DNA from: Pontederia crassipes
Taxonomy: Eukaryota; Streptophyta; Magnoliopsida; Commelinales; Pontederiaceae
Direction of reading: 5' to 3'
DNA: 64,000 nt
Assembly (NCBI GenBank): GCA_030549335.1
Contig: JAUKPH010000017.1
Span: 4,767,001 to 4,831,000, forward strand
Part shown: positions 26,766 through 40,315 of the stretch, one piece after another
Layout: every line of letters starts with the position of its first letter
Numbering within the stretch: the stretch's first letter is position 1
Notes under the pieces: model-generated
Told to the model about the DNA's origin: nothing
The model's input: only the letters and a program-made list of their open reading frames with translations
The model's database searches: none
Program-made: the position numbers and the translations under genes

Positions 26766-29428
26766 ATAAATCAAAGGGGAGTGTTCTGAAAACGAAAATT
26801 ATAATAATTAATTTACTTTTGACATTTCTTTACCGTAAATTTTTCCTATTTCGGTAATATTCAATTTTAATCAATTTTTAAAAGATGTTTTTATATGTTA
26901 TTGGATTAAACCTTTTAAATTAGAGATAAAGCAAAAGTTGAAATCGTGATGATATGAAGCTCTTATCTGACGTCAAACGTAAAATGATAAAATATTCGAA
27001 TGATAGATGAATCTTTTGCGATGGAAATAAAATCATGTGAAAAAAAGTGGGATCCTAACTTTAAATAAATTTACTTTGCCGAAATCAACTCAATTATTTT
27101 TACATCCTATGTAATTCATATAAAAACATATTTTTAATCTTTACGAATTTGTGGTATTCAACTACCAAAATGAGTTTTCAAATTCATATTAATCAAGCAA
27201 ATAACAAGTACCACCTCGGTTACTAATATCACAATTATTATTATTTATTTTTAAATTGTTATAGTTATAATTAATATGATTAAATAAGATAACAATTAAG
27301 TTCACGGGATCGATACTCTATTTGATATTATTAGCGATTTAATATTGATAGCGAATAATAATTTAATTAGCGAAAAATAAATGATGATCAGATATTAGAG
27401 ATTCAGTTAACATTTTATTTGATAAACTTAGAGATAATGTGAAATGACATAATTAAATATACGATAAATTGTTCAATTCGAACGCTATATAAATTTTATT
27501 ATGATTCAATAAATAAAATATTTATATCTCAAATAAATAAAATAAAATCTCAAACAATAAATTTAATATAGTGTGATATGAAAATATTAATTATTAAATT
27601 AGTTTGTATTCATTGTTAACAAATAAATAATTTATAATTAATTAAGCATGAATATAAGAAAGAAATATAGTCAAATGATAATAATATAAAAAATAAAAAA
27701 TAATAAGATAAGTTGACAAATAAATAATACATTTAAATAAAAAATTATAAATAATTAAACGATAATATAAGTAATTTTTTAAAATATTTTTATATAAAAT
27801 ATTTATAAATAAAAAAATTAACGTAGCTAAACTCGTTTGAAAAGTCGATTTTGGTGTTGTCAAAAATCAAAATGGAAATGCTTAATCGCAAAACAAAAGA
27901 AGAATCTTTAATATAAACGAAAACTATTGCTCTTCAATTGATTTGGGGCTTTCTTCTTACATGGCGAGCATCGATTGGTTGCCGTGGAGGCAGCCCGTTG
28001 TTGCAAAAGCTGCGTACCCAGGCAGCTTTTTTTTTTTGTACTATTTTTATTTACCATGCAAATTATAATTGATATCTTTTTTTTCTGTTGAGTTAGTGAT
28101 TCTAAATCTATAACCAAATAGTATCTTCTAAAGAAAATTGATGATTTTAAAATTTAAAATTGATACAAAATAACTGATAAACTGAAATAATGATAATTAT
28201 TTTATTGGTTGAAATTTATTTTAAAAATAAATAATTACAGGCTAAAACTATTTACATCAATAATAATTAGTTAGTTATGATATAAATTAAGTAGTTCTTA
28301 TTTTGTTCATAGATGTGATATCTCCTTACTAATCATTTTTTAAAATTATCAAACACGAAATTTTTTTACAAACTAAGTCATAATTCTGTGAACCATTTAT
28401 ACGATGATTTGATATGTTCTTTATTGGTAACAATTATATTTATAACCTTAATTACATCCACTGAAATTAAGTTCGATTAAGGGTGATATGCATTCTTATT
28501 TTTTCTAAAAAAATTTAAATACAACAGATATGAGTTCGCATACATATTATCCAAATTTTAATTAGGTAAATCTGTACAAGGATAAAATTTAAATACATTA
28601 TTTATGATTTAAATATGTGGATTCCGTTAATTTAAGTTTTTTTAATCAGAATCTCCATATAAATAAGAAATTAATGTTCGAGCTGGCAGATGCATTATAT
28701 ATTGCTGAGATTAAAAGAAAATGGACATTTGAAAAATATCCCTCTTTTTTGTGTCTCCCTAGGCACCTCACCTACAAGGTAGGTAGTGGGGAGAACGTGG
28801 GAAGAATTTATAGCGGTGTCAGAATTATAATATATATATATATAATATTTGTCTATTTGGTTAATTTTAATACTATCGATTTCAAGGCCTTTAATATAAA
28901 TCAGTTGGTGTTGTATTTTTAAAGTTCAACACTATTGACATTTTAATCTTTGGGACCAACTCAAACAAAAAAAATTATGCGAAAACAAATCACAAAATAA
29001 AAATAAAAATAAGAGAACTGTGGTTAATAAATATTAGCATAGTCTGCAAGATGCATTCAAACTTCTTTTAATGTATTTTGTATGAGTTTCTCAATTCTCA
29101 TCACACGAAATATGTTAAAATATGATAATGTTATAACTAATAAGTGAAAACCATTTTTTTAGTCACATGCGACAGAAGGTTAACTCAACTAATTTGATTA
29201 AATCATAATGCATGGTGTAGAGAGTGACAATGGAATTTTTCAACAAAAATTTTTTCTCACTTAAAAAAATAATCGCTTATCACTCTACCCACCCTAAATT
29301 TAGATGTGTTTTTTTTCTTTCTAAAATACGAAGTCATTTTTCCAAAGGAAAGAATATAAGTTGTTGTAAAATAATAAAGATTTTTATACTATCTTAAGCA
29401 GATATTATAATGGTACCATACATATATG
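26765..29428. other. AT-rich intergenic DNA
   Basis: Nearly 2.7 kb of AT-rich sequence. The frames at 27642-27863, 27908-28117 and 28617-28922 show no domain. No transposon termini could be fixed. Confidence 0.4.
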
Positions 29429-30226
29429 GATTTAATGGAGTCATACGCCTATCTGCCACCGTCCGATTAGATCGGATGATGAGCAGAAAAGAGCTCTCTC
29501 TCTCTCTCCGTTTCGGCGACGCTCTCTCCTTCGATGGTGCTCTCTCTAGTGACACTCCCTCTCTTGCTCCCTCTCTCGCAATCTGGCCAGATCTGGCCGG
29601 CCCTCTCCCTCTCCCTCTCCCTCTCTCGTCCCCGCAATGTGGCCGGTGGCCGCCTGATCTGATTGTCATGATCCGGTCGCCCACCGTCCGAGATGGCTTT
29701 CTCCGGCCGTGAGTGACCAGCCGATGACGATGGGCGACGAGGCGACGACGACGATGGCTGCTGCGACGATGGCGGCCGCGAGGCGCGAGCGGAGAGGCGA
29801 TGGCGGCGGCGAGGTGATCCGATCTCTCCCCCTTTCTCTCAATCTGGCAATGGCAACGTTGACGGTGAGGGATCCGACGAGGCGAGGGCCTCGATCTACT
29901 CTCCCCCTTTCTCTTCGATCGACGACGAGGGAAACAACGATGAGAGAGATTGACGACGGCGGCTGCTCAGGCGGCGATGGCTGCTGCTTCTGTCCTCCCC
30001 CGGCAGGCGAACGCGAATCTCCTTTCTTCCCTGGCAGGCCTGCCCTTAGCCTCCTCCTCCTTTTCATCCTCCCTGCCGTCCGCCTCTTTCGCGACCAACA
30101 TCCCCGCTGACGAGGGCTCTTCCACCGGTGTGCCGGCCGCTGTTCTATCTCACGTAAGCAACGTCCATCGTCCAATCTAATCGGACGGTGACAAGAAAGC
30201 GTATGGGGTCATACCCCTATTAAATC
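29429..30226. mobile_element. Mutator-like non-autonomous element with GC-rich interior (possible Pack-MULE)
   Basis: The ends form an inverted repeat: GATTTAATGGAGTCATACGC on the left, and on the right the minus-strand reading GATTTAATAGGGGTATGACC. A subterminal block ACCGTCCGATTAGAT follows on both sides (29459 and 30185). The interior is very GC-rich, with CT runs and long overlapping frames, in sharp contrast to the AT-rich flanks, which is typical of elements that picked up gene sequence. An AT-rich flank prevents a clear target duplication call. No transposase is present. Confidence 0.55.
29977..30153 (+). pseudogene. Possible captured first exon within the Mutator-like element
   Basis: From the ATG near 29977 a frame reads MAAASVLPRQANANLLSSL and continues Ala/Ser-rich with Arg but few acidic residues, the composition of an organelle transit peptide. 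It reaches VPAAVLSH and then GTAAGC, a good 5' splice site, near 30154. This would suit an acquired first exon of a gene for an organelle protein. I do not recognise the parent gene, and the frame may instead be chance in GC-rich DNA. Confidence 0.3.
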
Positions 30227-33200
30227 TTATATATATATATATATATATAGTTTGATGAGTTGAGGAATTTTTAAGAAGCAAATTTTTTTGTCATACTAAA
30301 GTCGTATGCCCCCATCATCTTCTAGGTCATATGTTAAAATTATATGGCCTCATGTAAGGAAAGTCCAAAAAAATTTTCAAAGTTGAAGTAAAGATATCAG
30401 AGAATAAATTATTTTAAATTTTAATGATTACACTCTTTTTTTTTGTTTTTCAAAAACAAACTAGAATATTTCACTGATATTTTGGAAAAAAGTGTATGTT
30501 TTTCAACTATTTGTCTAACTAGTATTTTAAGCAAAAGTGTATGATGTAACATTTCGCCCTAATTAAAATATTATTTATTTTAAAATTTTGATCCGTACGA
30601 ATTTAAAATGTGTACTAACGAAGCGAAGGGAATAGTTATAATCATCTTCGTACTTTTTATTCGTGTTGAACTATGCTTTAATACTTCCAAGTCGTGAAAC
30701 TTGGGATGGTTGCGGTTTAAAGTTTAACTTATCACAAGTCTCCATCTCCTTTTAAAGAAATTATCATCTAATTTTTTTTAAAGGACACTGATCATGTAAG
30801 TGGCATTTAATTTCAGGATGATTATATGCATTGAGAATTTTTAGTTTATGAACATTTTATTTTGTTATTTTTCCATCAAATATGTAGATTATTTCTTCTC
30901 TCTTCATTTAAGTGGACCAGTTAGAAGCATATTACATGCATTTTTCATACATATGACTTGTTCATAAGCGGGGACGGACGGAGTGAGGAGAAAAAAGTGA
31001 GAGTGGCCAAGATCATAACTCATCAAATAGAAAAATAATATTTTTTAACAATACTAATTTTAAGATACAATTCATCATGTAGAGATTAATATTTTTAAGT
31101 TATAAAATATCTATAAATAAATTAATAATAATTGTTTAATAGCTTTTCTCGATATACAATAAGAAGAAATTCATTTTTAATATTCTTGTGAAACTTGTTT
31201 TTTTCATTATCTTTGTCGCGAAAAGGATCCATTTTGTCTTTTTATTATTTTTTTATTTATCAAAATTCACTTTGCCATTCATTATGATTTGAAAATTTTT
31301 AATAAAAAATATGAAAAAACAGTTGTCCATTTGAAAAGTGGGGAAAATATATAAATGCAAATGATCCATATTTCAAGTATTTTTATTTTTTATTTTTTGC
31401 AAAGGACGATAAGAAAAATAACAAAGCCGAAGAGGAAAGATAAAAAAAATTATAGTTGAAAAAAAAGATAAATGAATGTAGATAATCCATCTAAAATAGC
31501 CGCACACTAAGAAATAAAGGAAAGTTTTATAATAAAAATAATTAATCTGCATCAATAAATGAGTATAAGAGAATAGACGGATGGAAGAAAACATATAAGT
31601 TTTAGTTTATTTTTTATAAGGCTTAAATTTTAATTCAATTCAATTAAAGGTTAATTTCGTTGGCTATGTGGATTTGGCCCATCAGCAAATAAAAAGCATG
31701 AGATATAAATTATTATTGATTTATACATCTATCATAGTTATAAATTAATTATAAGTTCACCTTAAAATAGGTTTATCGCCTCCTTATTTTTTCTTCATAG
31801 TCCATAGCAAGGGAGAGCAAGCTAGCAAAGGCCACAAAGAGAAATAAAAAATATTAATTAGCATACTTATATATTATGTTTGTTTATTAAAGAGAATAAA
31901 AGTGCTACGTCATATTTTAATGCATATGGAGTGTTATTGATTGAACTAGATCTAACATTACAACTAAATATAAAATAATTCATAGTAATTAAAATGGCGC
32001 GCACTAATGGTACATTTATTTGTTAATCTAATATTTTTATATTAAATTAATATTTAACAATTAAAAAGGAAAAAATATTAGTATGAAAATACTGTAAACA
32101 AAATAACGAGCCCCTAAAAAATATTTGTTTTAACTTCGTATTAATTAAGTGTCAAATATAATGGACAATCTAATTAGTTCATACGTAATATATGTTGCAA
32201 AAGGATTTTAATTAGAATATATACATGGATCAACCGAAAAAATATAACAATGATATATTGAGAAATCGATATGATATACTTTTAAAAAATTATATAAATC
32301 CTAGTTTCACTCTTGTGCTTAATAAATGACGTAACGAACTCGAAATATTGTGAAATATTTTTTTTATAGTATCTAAGTGTTTGACATGTATCTACTCAAA
32401 ATGAACAAATGGATCTATCATATTTTTATTGGTTTATTTTATGTTGCAATATTTTTTTTAAAAAATTGTAAGTTGCTTTGTTTGGAAATACTTTTCTACT
32501 TGTTTTAAAAAGATCTAACATGGCTTGATTTATATGATTGTTTGGGGTATTCCAAAATCAACATACTTTGTATTTAAATACAATAATATTGGAGAAAAAT
32601 ACATTTGAGAAAAAAAGGATTGAAACAATTGAGAGAGAGATTAATATCAATTATTCTAATTATTAATCTACCAAAGTTATATATGTATATACCCCCTATT
32701 CTACCATATCATCATGAATTAAGTATGTCTTATTATAAAGAAACTAGTGAATAATTTGTGCTTTGTTAGATTATAAAATAGATTCTATATTATATTCAAT
32801 GAATATTTGTTGAGTATTAAAAAATACTTAGCACAAAATTAGCTCTTAATCTAGAAATGAATACTATTGTTTTATAAACGACAATATTAATTTAAGAGTC
32901 ATATTTTAAATTAAAATAAAAAAATAAAAACATATGAAACTATTAATTATTAAATGCAATAAAGTAAACAATGAAGGTGCCTCCTTTAATTTTTTTCATT
33001 AGAGGAGTGTAGAATTATGACTCCATGAATTATTAAAGATTTAAGACATTTAAAATAGATAGTAGAAATACAAGAAACACATGAATTAACACTGACAAAA
33101 ATGAATAATATTTGAAGCAAAAGATATTGGAAGATAACTTTAGCATACACAATGTGCACAAAAGATGTGATAAAGTGAAATGGGAAATCCACATGATAGT

Positions 33201-34525
33201 TATTATAATAGCAATAATGCATATAATAAGTACAAGTAAATGGAAATATATAAAGTCAAATGTAAAAAAAATAGCACAATTTGTTAATGGTAAATATTTT
33301 GTAGTTGAAAAGACTAAAGAAGAAAAAAAAAGATTATTATGATAAGCACCAAAGTGACCACCCCCTAGAGTTCTCATGGTTCCAACATCATCCCATGCAT
33401 CCAAGCACCAACTCTAGCCAATTGGCAACTTGACGGCTAGTTTTGTATCCACATCATTCTTTTATATACCTTTGACACTGCAAGAGATTACTTAAATATT
33501 TTTTAAAAAATCATTATGCATATGAATTTAAATAGACACAACATTATAATATAAGGAATACCCATCATATCATGCATACTAATTTTGTAGTGATTGATAA
33601 CCGTGTACTCTTACACTCAAGGTATAAGAATTTATAATGAACGTGATAGGCCTAGGACCTTAGAGTTAATGGGTGCAAATTATAAATTTATATTTTTATA
33701 ATAATAAATAAAGCATAAAAATGTGTACTATGCATCCTAATTGTATTTCATATCATGAATTTTATGTGCATTATACTCATTAGTTAACTAACGAGAGACT
33801 AAAAAAATAATAGAAATACATGTATTTAGAAAAACGTGTTGATAATAAATAAAAATTAAGATGAAATTAATGTTATATAAATATCTATATATATATATAT
33901 ATCTTCTAATTCCTTCTTCCTTTCTTAATTAAGGAAATGAAAAACAAGAATTGTGCAAGATCATTTAGACTAAGATATTAAAAAAATTAAAACAGAGATA
34001 AAATATAAAGTAATAGATATGGGGAAACAAAATAAAAATAGCCAAAAAAAACAATGTATAAAATATTTGAAAATATAGAAATTTCTATATGGTTCACTTA
34101 TAAAATATTATTAGCAAAGGTACTATTAGTGCCTAATAAAAAAATTATGAAAAAATGGGGTCAATTGAGTCATTAACCCTCTATGTAGTACATCATAATT
34201 TGTGAGTTTGTGTAGCCTTGTATTTAGTAACTGGTGCAATTATAATACTAATTCATATTTTAATAATAAATGAAAAGAAAATGTTTACCATCAAGAGCAT
34301 CTTTTTCTTAATTGCATAATTTTATATAATGTTATCGGATATATACATATACACAAATATTATTTTCCTATATAGACACAACAAAATATTAAAAATCAGA
34401 AAAAATAAACAAAAAGGGAAATTGGGGAAATCACTTGGTCTAATTATTTTAAGCTATTGGCATTAAATGAAATGAAATAAAATGGGTTGGAAAATGGAAA
34501 TAGCAAGAGGACACTTCCGTAAGAT
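30227..34525. other. AT-rich intergenic DNA
   Basis: About 4.3 kb without recognisable genes. The frames listed on either strand (for example 33033-33404) are short and low in complexity. Short AT microsatellites occur (30227-30248, 33885-33902). Confidence 0.4.
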
Positions 34526-34529
34526 TCCG

Positions 34530-34959
34530 ATGTGACCCTCATGCGCATCAATGCCTATCGTCTGATTAAATTGGACGGCGGGCGACGCACTATATCTCTT
34601 GGCTAAGATAAAGGCCAAAGTCCGTGCGCTAAGGGTAGATCCGGCAAGCTACGACGTGGTGGGCTGCGGCGGGGTCCGAGCTACGGTGAAATCCGAGCTG
34701 CAATGAGATTCGAGTTGCGACGAGAGGTGAGGAGCTCGATTAGAGAGAGCAGCGAGGTCGTACGAAGTCAACAGATCAGAACTCTATGAAGACGATGCCA
34801 GGGGGGTTGGCAGTGTGGAGTCCGGTGAGGACGTGTTCCATGTACTCGAAAACGAGGTAGGGATCTCGGTGATGGGAGATCATGCGTCGTTCCTCCTTCT
34901 CAGCGGATCGAGTCTCTTTCTCCCTCCACGACTCACATTATGTATGACCGATTAAATCC
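34530..34959. mobile_element. Mutator-like element carrying a CDK-like kinase fragment (Pack-MULE candidate)
   Basis: The right end on the minus strand reads GGATTTAATCGGTCATACAT, close to the termini of the element at 29429-30226. The left end carries CTATCGTCTGATTAAATTGG with a GACGGCGGG block, resembling the inverted subterminal block of that element. The interior is GC-rich and includes a kinase fragment (34779-34868). The exact left boundary and the target duplication are uncertain. Confidence 0.55.
34779..34868 (-). pseudogene. Captured fragment of a CDK-like protein kinase gene
   Basis: Thirty consecutive codons on the minus strand are open and contain YLVFEYMEHVLTGLH followed by a PPGIVF segment. 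YLVFEYMEHDLTGL-type sequence is characteristic of the hinge region of plant CDKC and CDK-related kinases. The rest of the kinase domain is absent, so it is a fragment without function as an enzyme. The Asp usual after His is Val here. Confidence 0.65.
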
Positions 34960-35898
34960 TATATATATATACAATTTAATAATCCCAGAACTGAGAAACT
35001 GAAAGTAAAGTTGAATTCATTTGCCATCACTTCGGTTCAGTCTTGGAGCTAAAAATTGAAATGATCCGTTGCCAATGATTTATAATTAGTTAATGATAAT
35101 GCTTATTTAGGTGGTCAGCCTCCAATATTGAAAAGCGGATCAACGATCCAACTCATATGACATTAAAGAGTGTATCATTTATAGGTTAGAGATCGATCTA
35201 TCGTCAAGTTCAACTATTTGATATTAGTTGTTGCGCAACACATGCTTGACATTGTCAGACGAAGCTTCCAACCAAAATTTTTCACATCGGCAGAGATTTA
35301 AACTCGAGACCTATTTAAGCAGAAAGAAATTACTCATCAGTCCACCCTTGTTGATGTCTCTTAGGGACAGGTGTCATGGAGGGAAGAGAAGATTAATTTT
35401 CTTTTGACTTTTGAGTTTATAACTTATTATGTTAGAATGAACATGCTTTTAGTATATTAATTGTTAAATATATAAACGATACATACTACACTTGGAAGAA
35501 GTAAAGAAAAAACAAGATAAATGAAGATAAAAAACGTTAGAATGATTTTATTGTCTCAACTTTATTAAATATATAGATTATTGTGATTATAAAAATAATG
35601 TTAATTTATTTAATATTTTTTTACACGTCCCATTTATCATTTATCGTCGTCCGGGAAAAGAAAGTCAAAACGTAGTTTCACATCCATGACCAGATATCTT
35701 TCCTGGTACAGCAGACAGGCTTTGTACAGTGGGCGCTGGCGAATCACAAGATGCAGCCACCAATAGAAATCGGAAAAATTCTGTTCTGTGTTTGAGGACA
35801 CCACGGGTGATCGATCCAGTGCAATTAATTGATCCGACCAATTTCCTTTTTTTTTAAGTCCGAAAAAATGGCGACAAATTTGACCAGAAACACGGCAC
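34960..35898. other. Intergenic DNA and promoter region of the GT43 gene
   Basis: No separate gene. The minus-strand stretch around 35340-35100 has a GGTCTCGAGTTTAAATCTC motif like a tRNA B-box and may be a tRNA-derived SINE remnant. No clear TATA box was seen immediately before 35899. Confidence 0.35.
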
Positions 35899-38800
35899 AT
35901 GGACAGGAGTAACGCGATGTCGGCGTTGCTGCCGAGCCGCCGGCCGGGACTCCCCGGAGTCCACCATTCCCAAGCTCCTTCAGAGTCCTCTGCCTCCCAC
36001 TCCGCTCCTCTCGGCGTCCCTTTCTCATCCTCCTCCTCCTCCTCCTCGGGCGCGATCTTCTGGCGGCTGCTTCACGTCACCTGCTGCGTCCTTTCCGCCG
36101 TCCTCGGCTTCCGCTGCTCCCGCTTCATCTTCCTCCTCTTCTTGGCCGCTTCCTCCGACGACCTCAACCTCGACCAACAGCTGCACCGCCAGTCCTTGGA
36201 ATCTGTCGTCTACCGTTCCCCCCATCAACCGTTGTCTCCCCCACCTCTGCCACCGCCACCGCCGCCTCCATCACCACCACCTCCGCTGCCTTTCGCGAGC
36301 CACGTCGCAGTCGGGAGACACGGAATTCTCGTCCGTCCGAGCTCCCACCCGGACCCTGTGGAGGTCGCGCGCGCGCACCGCATCCTGGCCTGCGTCCAGC
36401 AAGAGCAGCGCCTCCGGTACAGCGGCGTCAGGAACCCTCGCCCACTTCTCGTCGTCACCCCGACCTACACCCGCACCTTCCAGGCGCTCCACCTCGCTGG
36501 ACTCCTCCATTCCCTAAAGCTGCTACCTTATCCTCTCACCTGGCTAGTCGTCGACGCCTCCCCCTCCTCCGGCCCTGGCTTCAACGAGACTGCGGCATTC
36601 CTTGCCCGATCAGGCTTAAATTTTGTCCACCTGCCCTTCCCTGAGCCCATGCCCCTTCACTGGAGCTCCCGCCACGCCTTCGAGGTCCGGATGCGCCTCT
36701 ACGCTCTCAGGTCTCACCTTTCTATCATTCTCTCCCTGTTTGTCCATGAAGATTCGATTTTTATAGCTCCAAACTGATGCCTTTGGATGGATCCCCTTCG
36801 TTGGAAGCAGACTAATCCGGGAGCAGCAGCTAGAGGGCATCATCGTGTTTGCGGATGACAGCAATGTGCATAGCATGGAACTGTTCGACGAAGTACAGAA
36901 GGTGAAGTGGATGGGCGCGGTGTCCGTCGGAATTCTTGCAGATTCCCCAGTCGGACTGGGGCCTTTGAATGAAGACAACAGCAAGAATTCCCGGCTGCCG
37001 GTGCAGGGTCCGGCGTGTGACTCCTCAGGGCAGCTCGTTGGCTGGCATGCTTATAATTTGCTGCTCCACGCGAACGGAAGCGCCATGTTCCCCGATGATG
37101 CAAGGATTGGCCTGCCGAGGAAAATAGAGTGGGCCGGATTTGCTATGAATTCCAGGTTGCTGTGGGTGGAAGCTGAGGAGAAGCCCGATTGGTTCCGGGA
37201 TCTTGACTACGTAGACATGGAAGGAGAGGAGATCAATAGCCCACTGGACTTGCTGAAGGACTCTACATCCGTGGAGCCACTTGGGAACTGCGGGAAGAAG
37301 GTCCTGCTCTGGTGGCTACGTCTGGAAGCACGCTATGACAGCAAGTTTCCTTCCGGGTTGGTTTTCTAGCATTCTTTCTGTTGCAGTACTTGCGATTTCA
37401 TTCAAATTGATCTTCCATTAACTTATTGCGACATCAATTGATTATATGTTACCTTGTCATTGAATTCAAAGAGAAATTTCTACTTGCCAACTTTCTTTTT
37501 GTTCCATCAGTAAGATGAATAAGTCATTGTAGTCTTGCAGTATCAACTTTCTTGATTAGTTGAAAGGTGATGTAATTCAGTCTACTATTTTGCTTGCTGC
37601 TTAGAAATATACACTTTGCTAAAGTCGCTTGAGAGTTGAGATGAAACATTGGGCTGACGAGAACTGAAAATGCGTAGGCTTACTCCCCCTCGGTTTAATT
37701 TGACACATTAGATATATATGGTGGACGCAGAATGGCAGTTTCTTGATTGACAGCAGATTAGTTTTGAGATTTAATTGAAGACACTTAACTTGTTTAAAAT
37801 ATTATTAGAACAAGATATAACTCAGATTTTGGAGTACACTCCATAGACAAATTTGCAGAGGAATGGAAATGATCCAATTCCAGGTCCGGGCAGTGGTGAT
37901 ACAAAGCAGAGAACGAGGAGTGGGACTATTGATGTAGTGATACATTAATAAGCAGCAAGAAATCTGATGATAGTTCTCTTCGGCTGGTTTGAAACGAGTT
38001 GTAGCAATATGCACCAATAAGGTTGGGGCAAAAGTGCATGATGACAAGGGGAGCTGAAGGAGGATTCTGACGATGGAAGGAGTCAGCATCGAGATATTTG
38101 AGGGCAGGTAAGATTTTGGTGTAGCTCTATGAGGGCTTGGTGAATGATGCCACGATGGAATGGAGCAGCAAAAGATTGGAGGTCTGTTGATCTTCGGCTA
38201 GTTTGAAATTTAGATGACTGGAATGCATTTGGGTTTCTTTTTCTCGAGGAAAAAAGTGGATCACGAAGGTTTTGAGCAAGACCGAATATATAGGCCATGT
38301 AATTATGATGAAAAGGATGCCAACAATAGGTATTAGGTAAGCATGGCGGATGCAAGATTAGTAGTTCATGAATGAAGATGGATCATTGGGTAATATGTTT
38401 TACACATAGGTAACAAAAGGCAACTTCATTTTATGTCACAGAATGCAATGGAAGAAAAAAGAACCTTATAAAAGTATTCACATACAGAAAGCCTTGTAAA
38501 CTAAAGTTCGATGAAAAAGTCATGCATCATGTAGGTCACAAGTAGGAATCATGTTACTGCAACTCATGCATCTAAAGGTTCTTAATTTTCATTTGAGCTC
38601 ATCTGTAGGTGATGCTTCTCAAAGAATCCGAGAACTCTGTATATTTGACGCAAAACGATATAATTCATGACCTGCTAAGCTTTGTGTCACATTGTCCTTG
38701 CTATCTGTCTTGCTTTTATCTCAATTTAATTGCGTTTAAAGTTCAGATCCTAACTGAAAGTTAGAAGTTAACACCCATTTCTTTACTACAATACTGAGTT

Positions 38801-39043
38801 GCATCTCTTCCATGCAGATGGGTCATAGATCCTCCAGTGGATATTACAGTTTCTGTGAAACATCTTCCATGGCCTGAGGCTCCTCCTAAATTTCTATCTA
38901 AAAGGTTGTTGACCTACCAGGAGTATTTAGATCATTCCTCAACAATAGGTGGTGGACTTAGGTACAGCTCTAACAGTAAGGCAAAACATGAAGAACATGT
39001 AGATACTCAAATTCCAGAGATGTCACAGTTGAAAGAAACATAG
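35899..39043 (+). CDS. GT43 family glycosyltransferase, IRX14-like (xylan backbone synthesis)
   Basis: Three exons, 35899-36710, 36811-37356 and 38818-39043, join in frame at GT/AG sites to 527 residues. The protein is a type II Golgi membrane enzyme: a Ser-rich cytosolic tail, a membrane anchor at about residues 52-84, a stem with a run of prolines (about 112-130), then the GT43 domain. Landmarks are VGRHGI, VVTPTYTRTFQALHL, the DxD-type FADDSN (Asp286-Asp287) for metal and UDP-sugar binding, LPVQGPAC, EWAGFAMNSRLLW and LLWWLRLEARYDSKFP with its VIDPP continuation. These match Arabidopsis IRX14 closely, whose role is xylan backbone elongation together with IRX9 and IRX10 proteins. The alternative start at 35917 has a better context. 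Intron 2 is 1461 bp. The C-terminal tail is short and basic to acidic, less conserved. Confidence 0.93.
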
Positions 39044-40315
39044 AGTCAAGCAGGTTGTATTAACCTTTGGGACAAGAGTAAGCATTCTGTCACTTTTATG
39101 ACAATGTTTATTTTGTTTCTGCAGAAAGACTGAAACTCACTATTTATTATTATCAGAATTCCACTTCTCCATGAAAATAGCTTTTCCAGGGCGAAAAAAA
39201 TGGCACATTCAAAGGAAGAAGATCTTTGGGCTACTGATCAGTAATCATCCATGACACAAGCAGACATTAGAAGTTGAGATGTGATTTTTTTTTTCTTTTT
39301 TTTTTTTTACTTTTCGGGCATAAATTGCCCACCAGATTAGAAGCACAATGCTGCTTCGACCTCAGGCTTGTATGTGATGTATTTTGTTTTATGTAGAATT
39401 GATGGTAATTTAGGTCCATCTTTTGTTCATTCATTCCTGTTGACAATGACAAAAGTTTAACAGTACATATATAAAGCTTCTGTTTGTCTTGTATATTTCT
39501 CTGCGCAAAGAAGACTTGTTAAGAAACACCCCCTTATCACATTTTGAATAGTTGCAGAAGAAAATGACCATTAGGGGAAGACTGTCCCCCCCACCCCCCA
39601 AAAAAATAAAAATGATGGAAAAGAGCAAATACCAAAGGCCTCCCATTTTGTGATGATATTTTCCTTGCCTCCATTTTGTTATTGCTAAATTTAACATCAA
39701 GGAATCAGTCTTTGTTCTTCATGTCTCATTAAGCCTTTAACATCAAGCTTCTTTGACTTCTTAGTCATAATGTTTTGTTTCAGCCCTTCTCTAAACATAA
39801 TACTAAAAAGTTATGTTATTAATTTAGTGAAGGATAGTCTCTTCATCAAGGGTTATTTTGTCTCAATGGCTTTTTTGCTATATTTTTTCCCTGTTCTAAT
39901 AAATTTTAACACCTTTTGTAATAATACAAAATCTATAAGCAGAATATATATAAACTTGGAAAAATATGTATTAAAATAGCCCTCTTTCATTTCATCATTT
40001 TTTAAAATTATCTTAGTCCAATATATTTTCATTAATCTAATCCAAAGATTAAAAAATTTATTCATAATCTCACCTTTCAATATTAAATGAAATTATTTTT
40101 ATGGTAATTTTGATATTTGTAAGGTTTTTTTAAATCACAATTTGTTAGGAATGTAGTATTTTAAATACAAACTAATAATATAAAAAAGCCTCCACCGTTG
40201 GTTAAAAAAAGGAAGCATCACCTCGATCTCTCATTTGTTCTTATTTCTCGCGTCGTCAAATTACCAAACAAAAACCGAAAAATAAATAGAAGCAGCAGGA
40301 AGGCCGCCGTAGACG
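39044..40315. other. GT43 3' UTR and RER1 upstream region
   Basis: AT-rich DNA between two plus-strand genes. The frames here are short and unrecognised. A C-rich patch lies at 39586-39600. No TATA box is obvious before RER1. Confidence 0.4.

Noticed and set aside
29666..30175. 169-codon minus-strand frame
   Set aside because: Arg/Pro-rich antisense of the GC-rich interior of the Mutator-like element; no recognisable protein.
33033..33404. 123-codon minus-strand frame
   Set aside because: Low-complexity hydrophobic translation of AT-rich DNA without promoter or family features.
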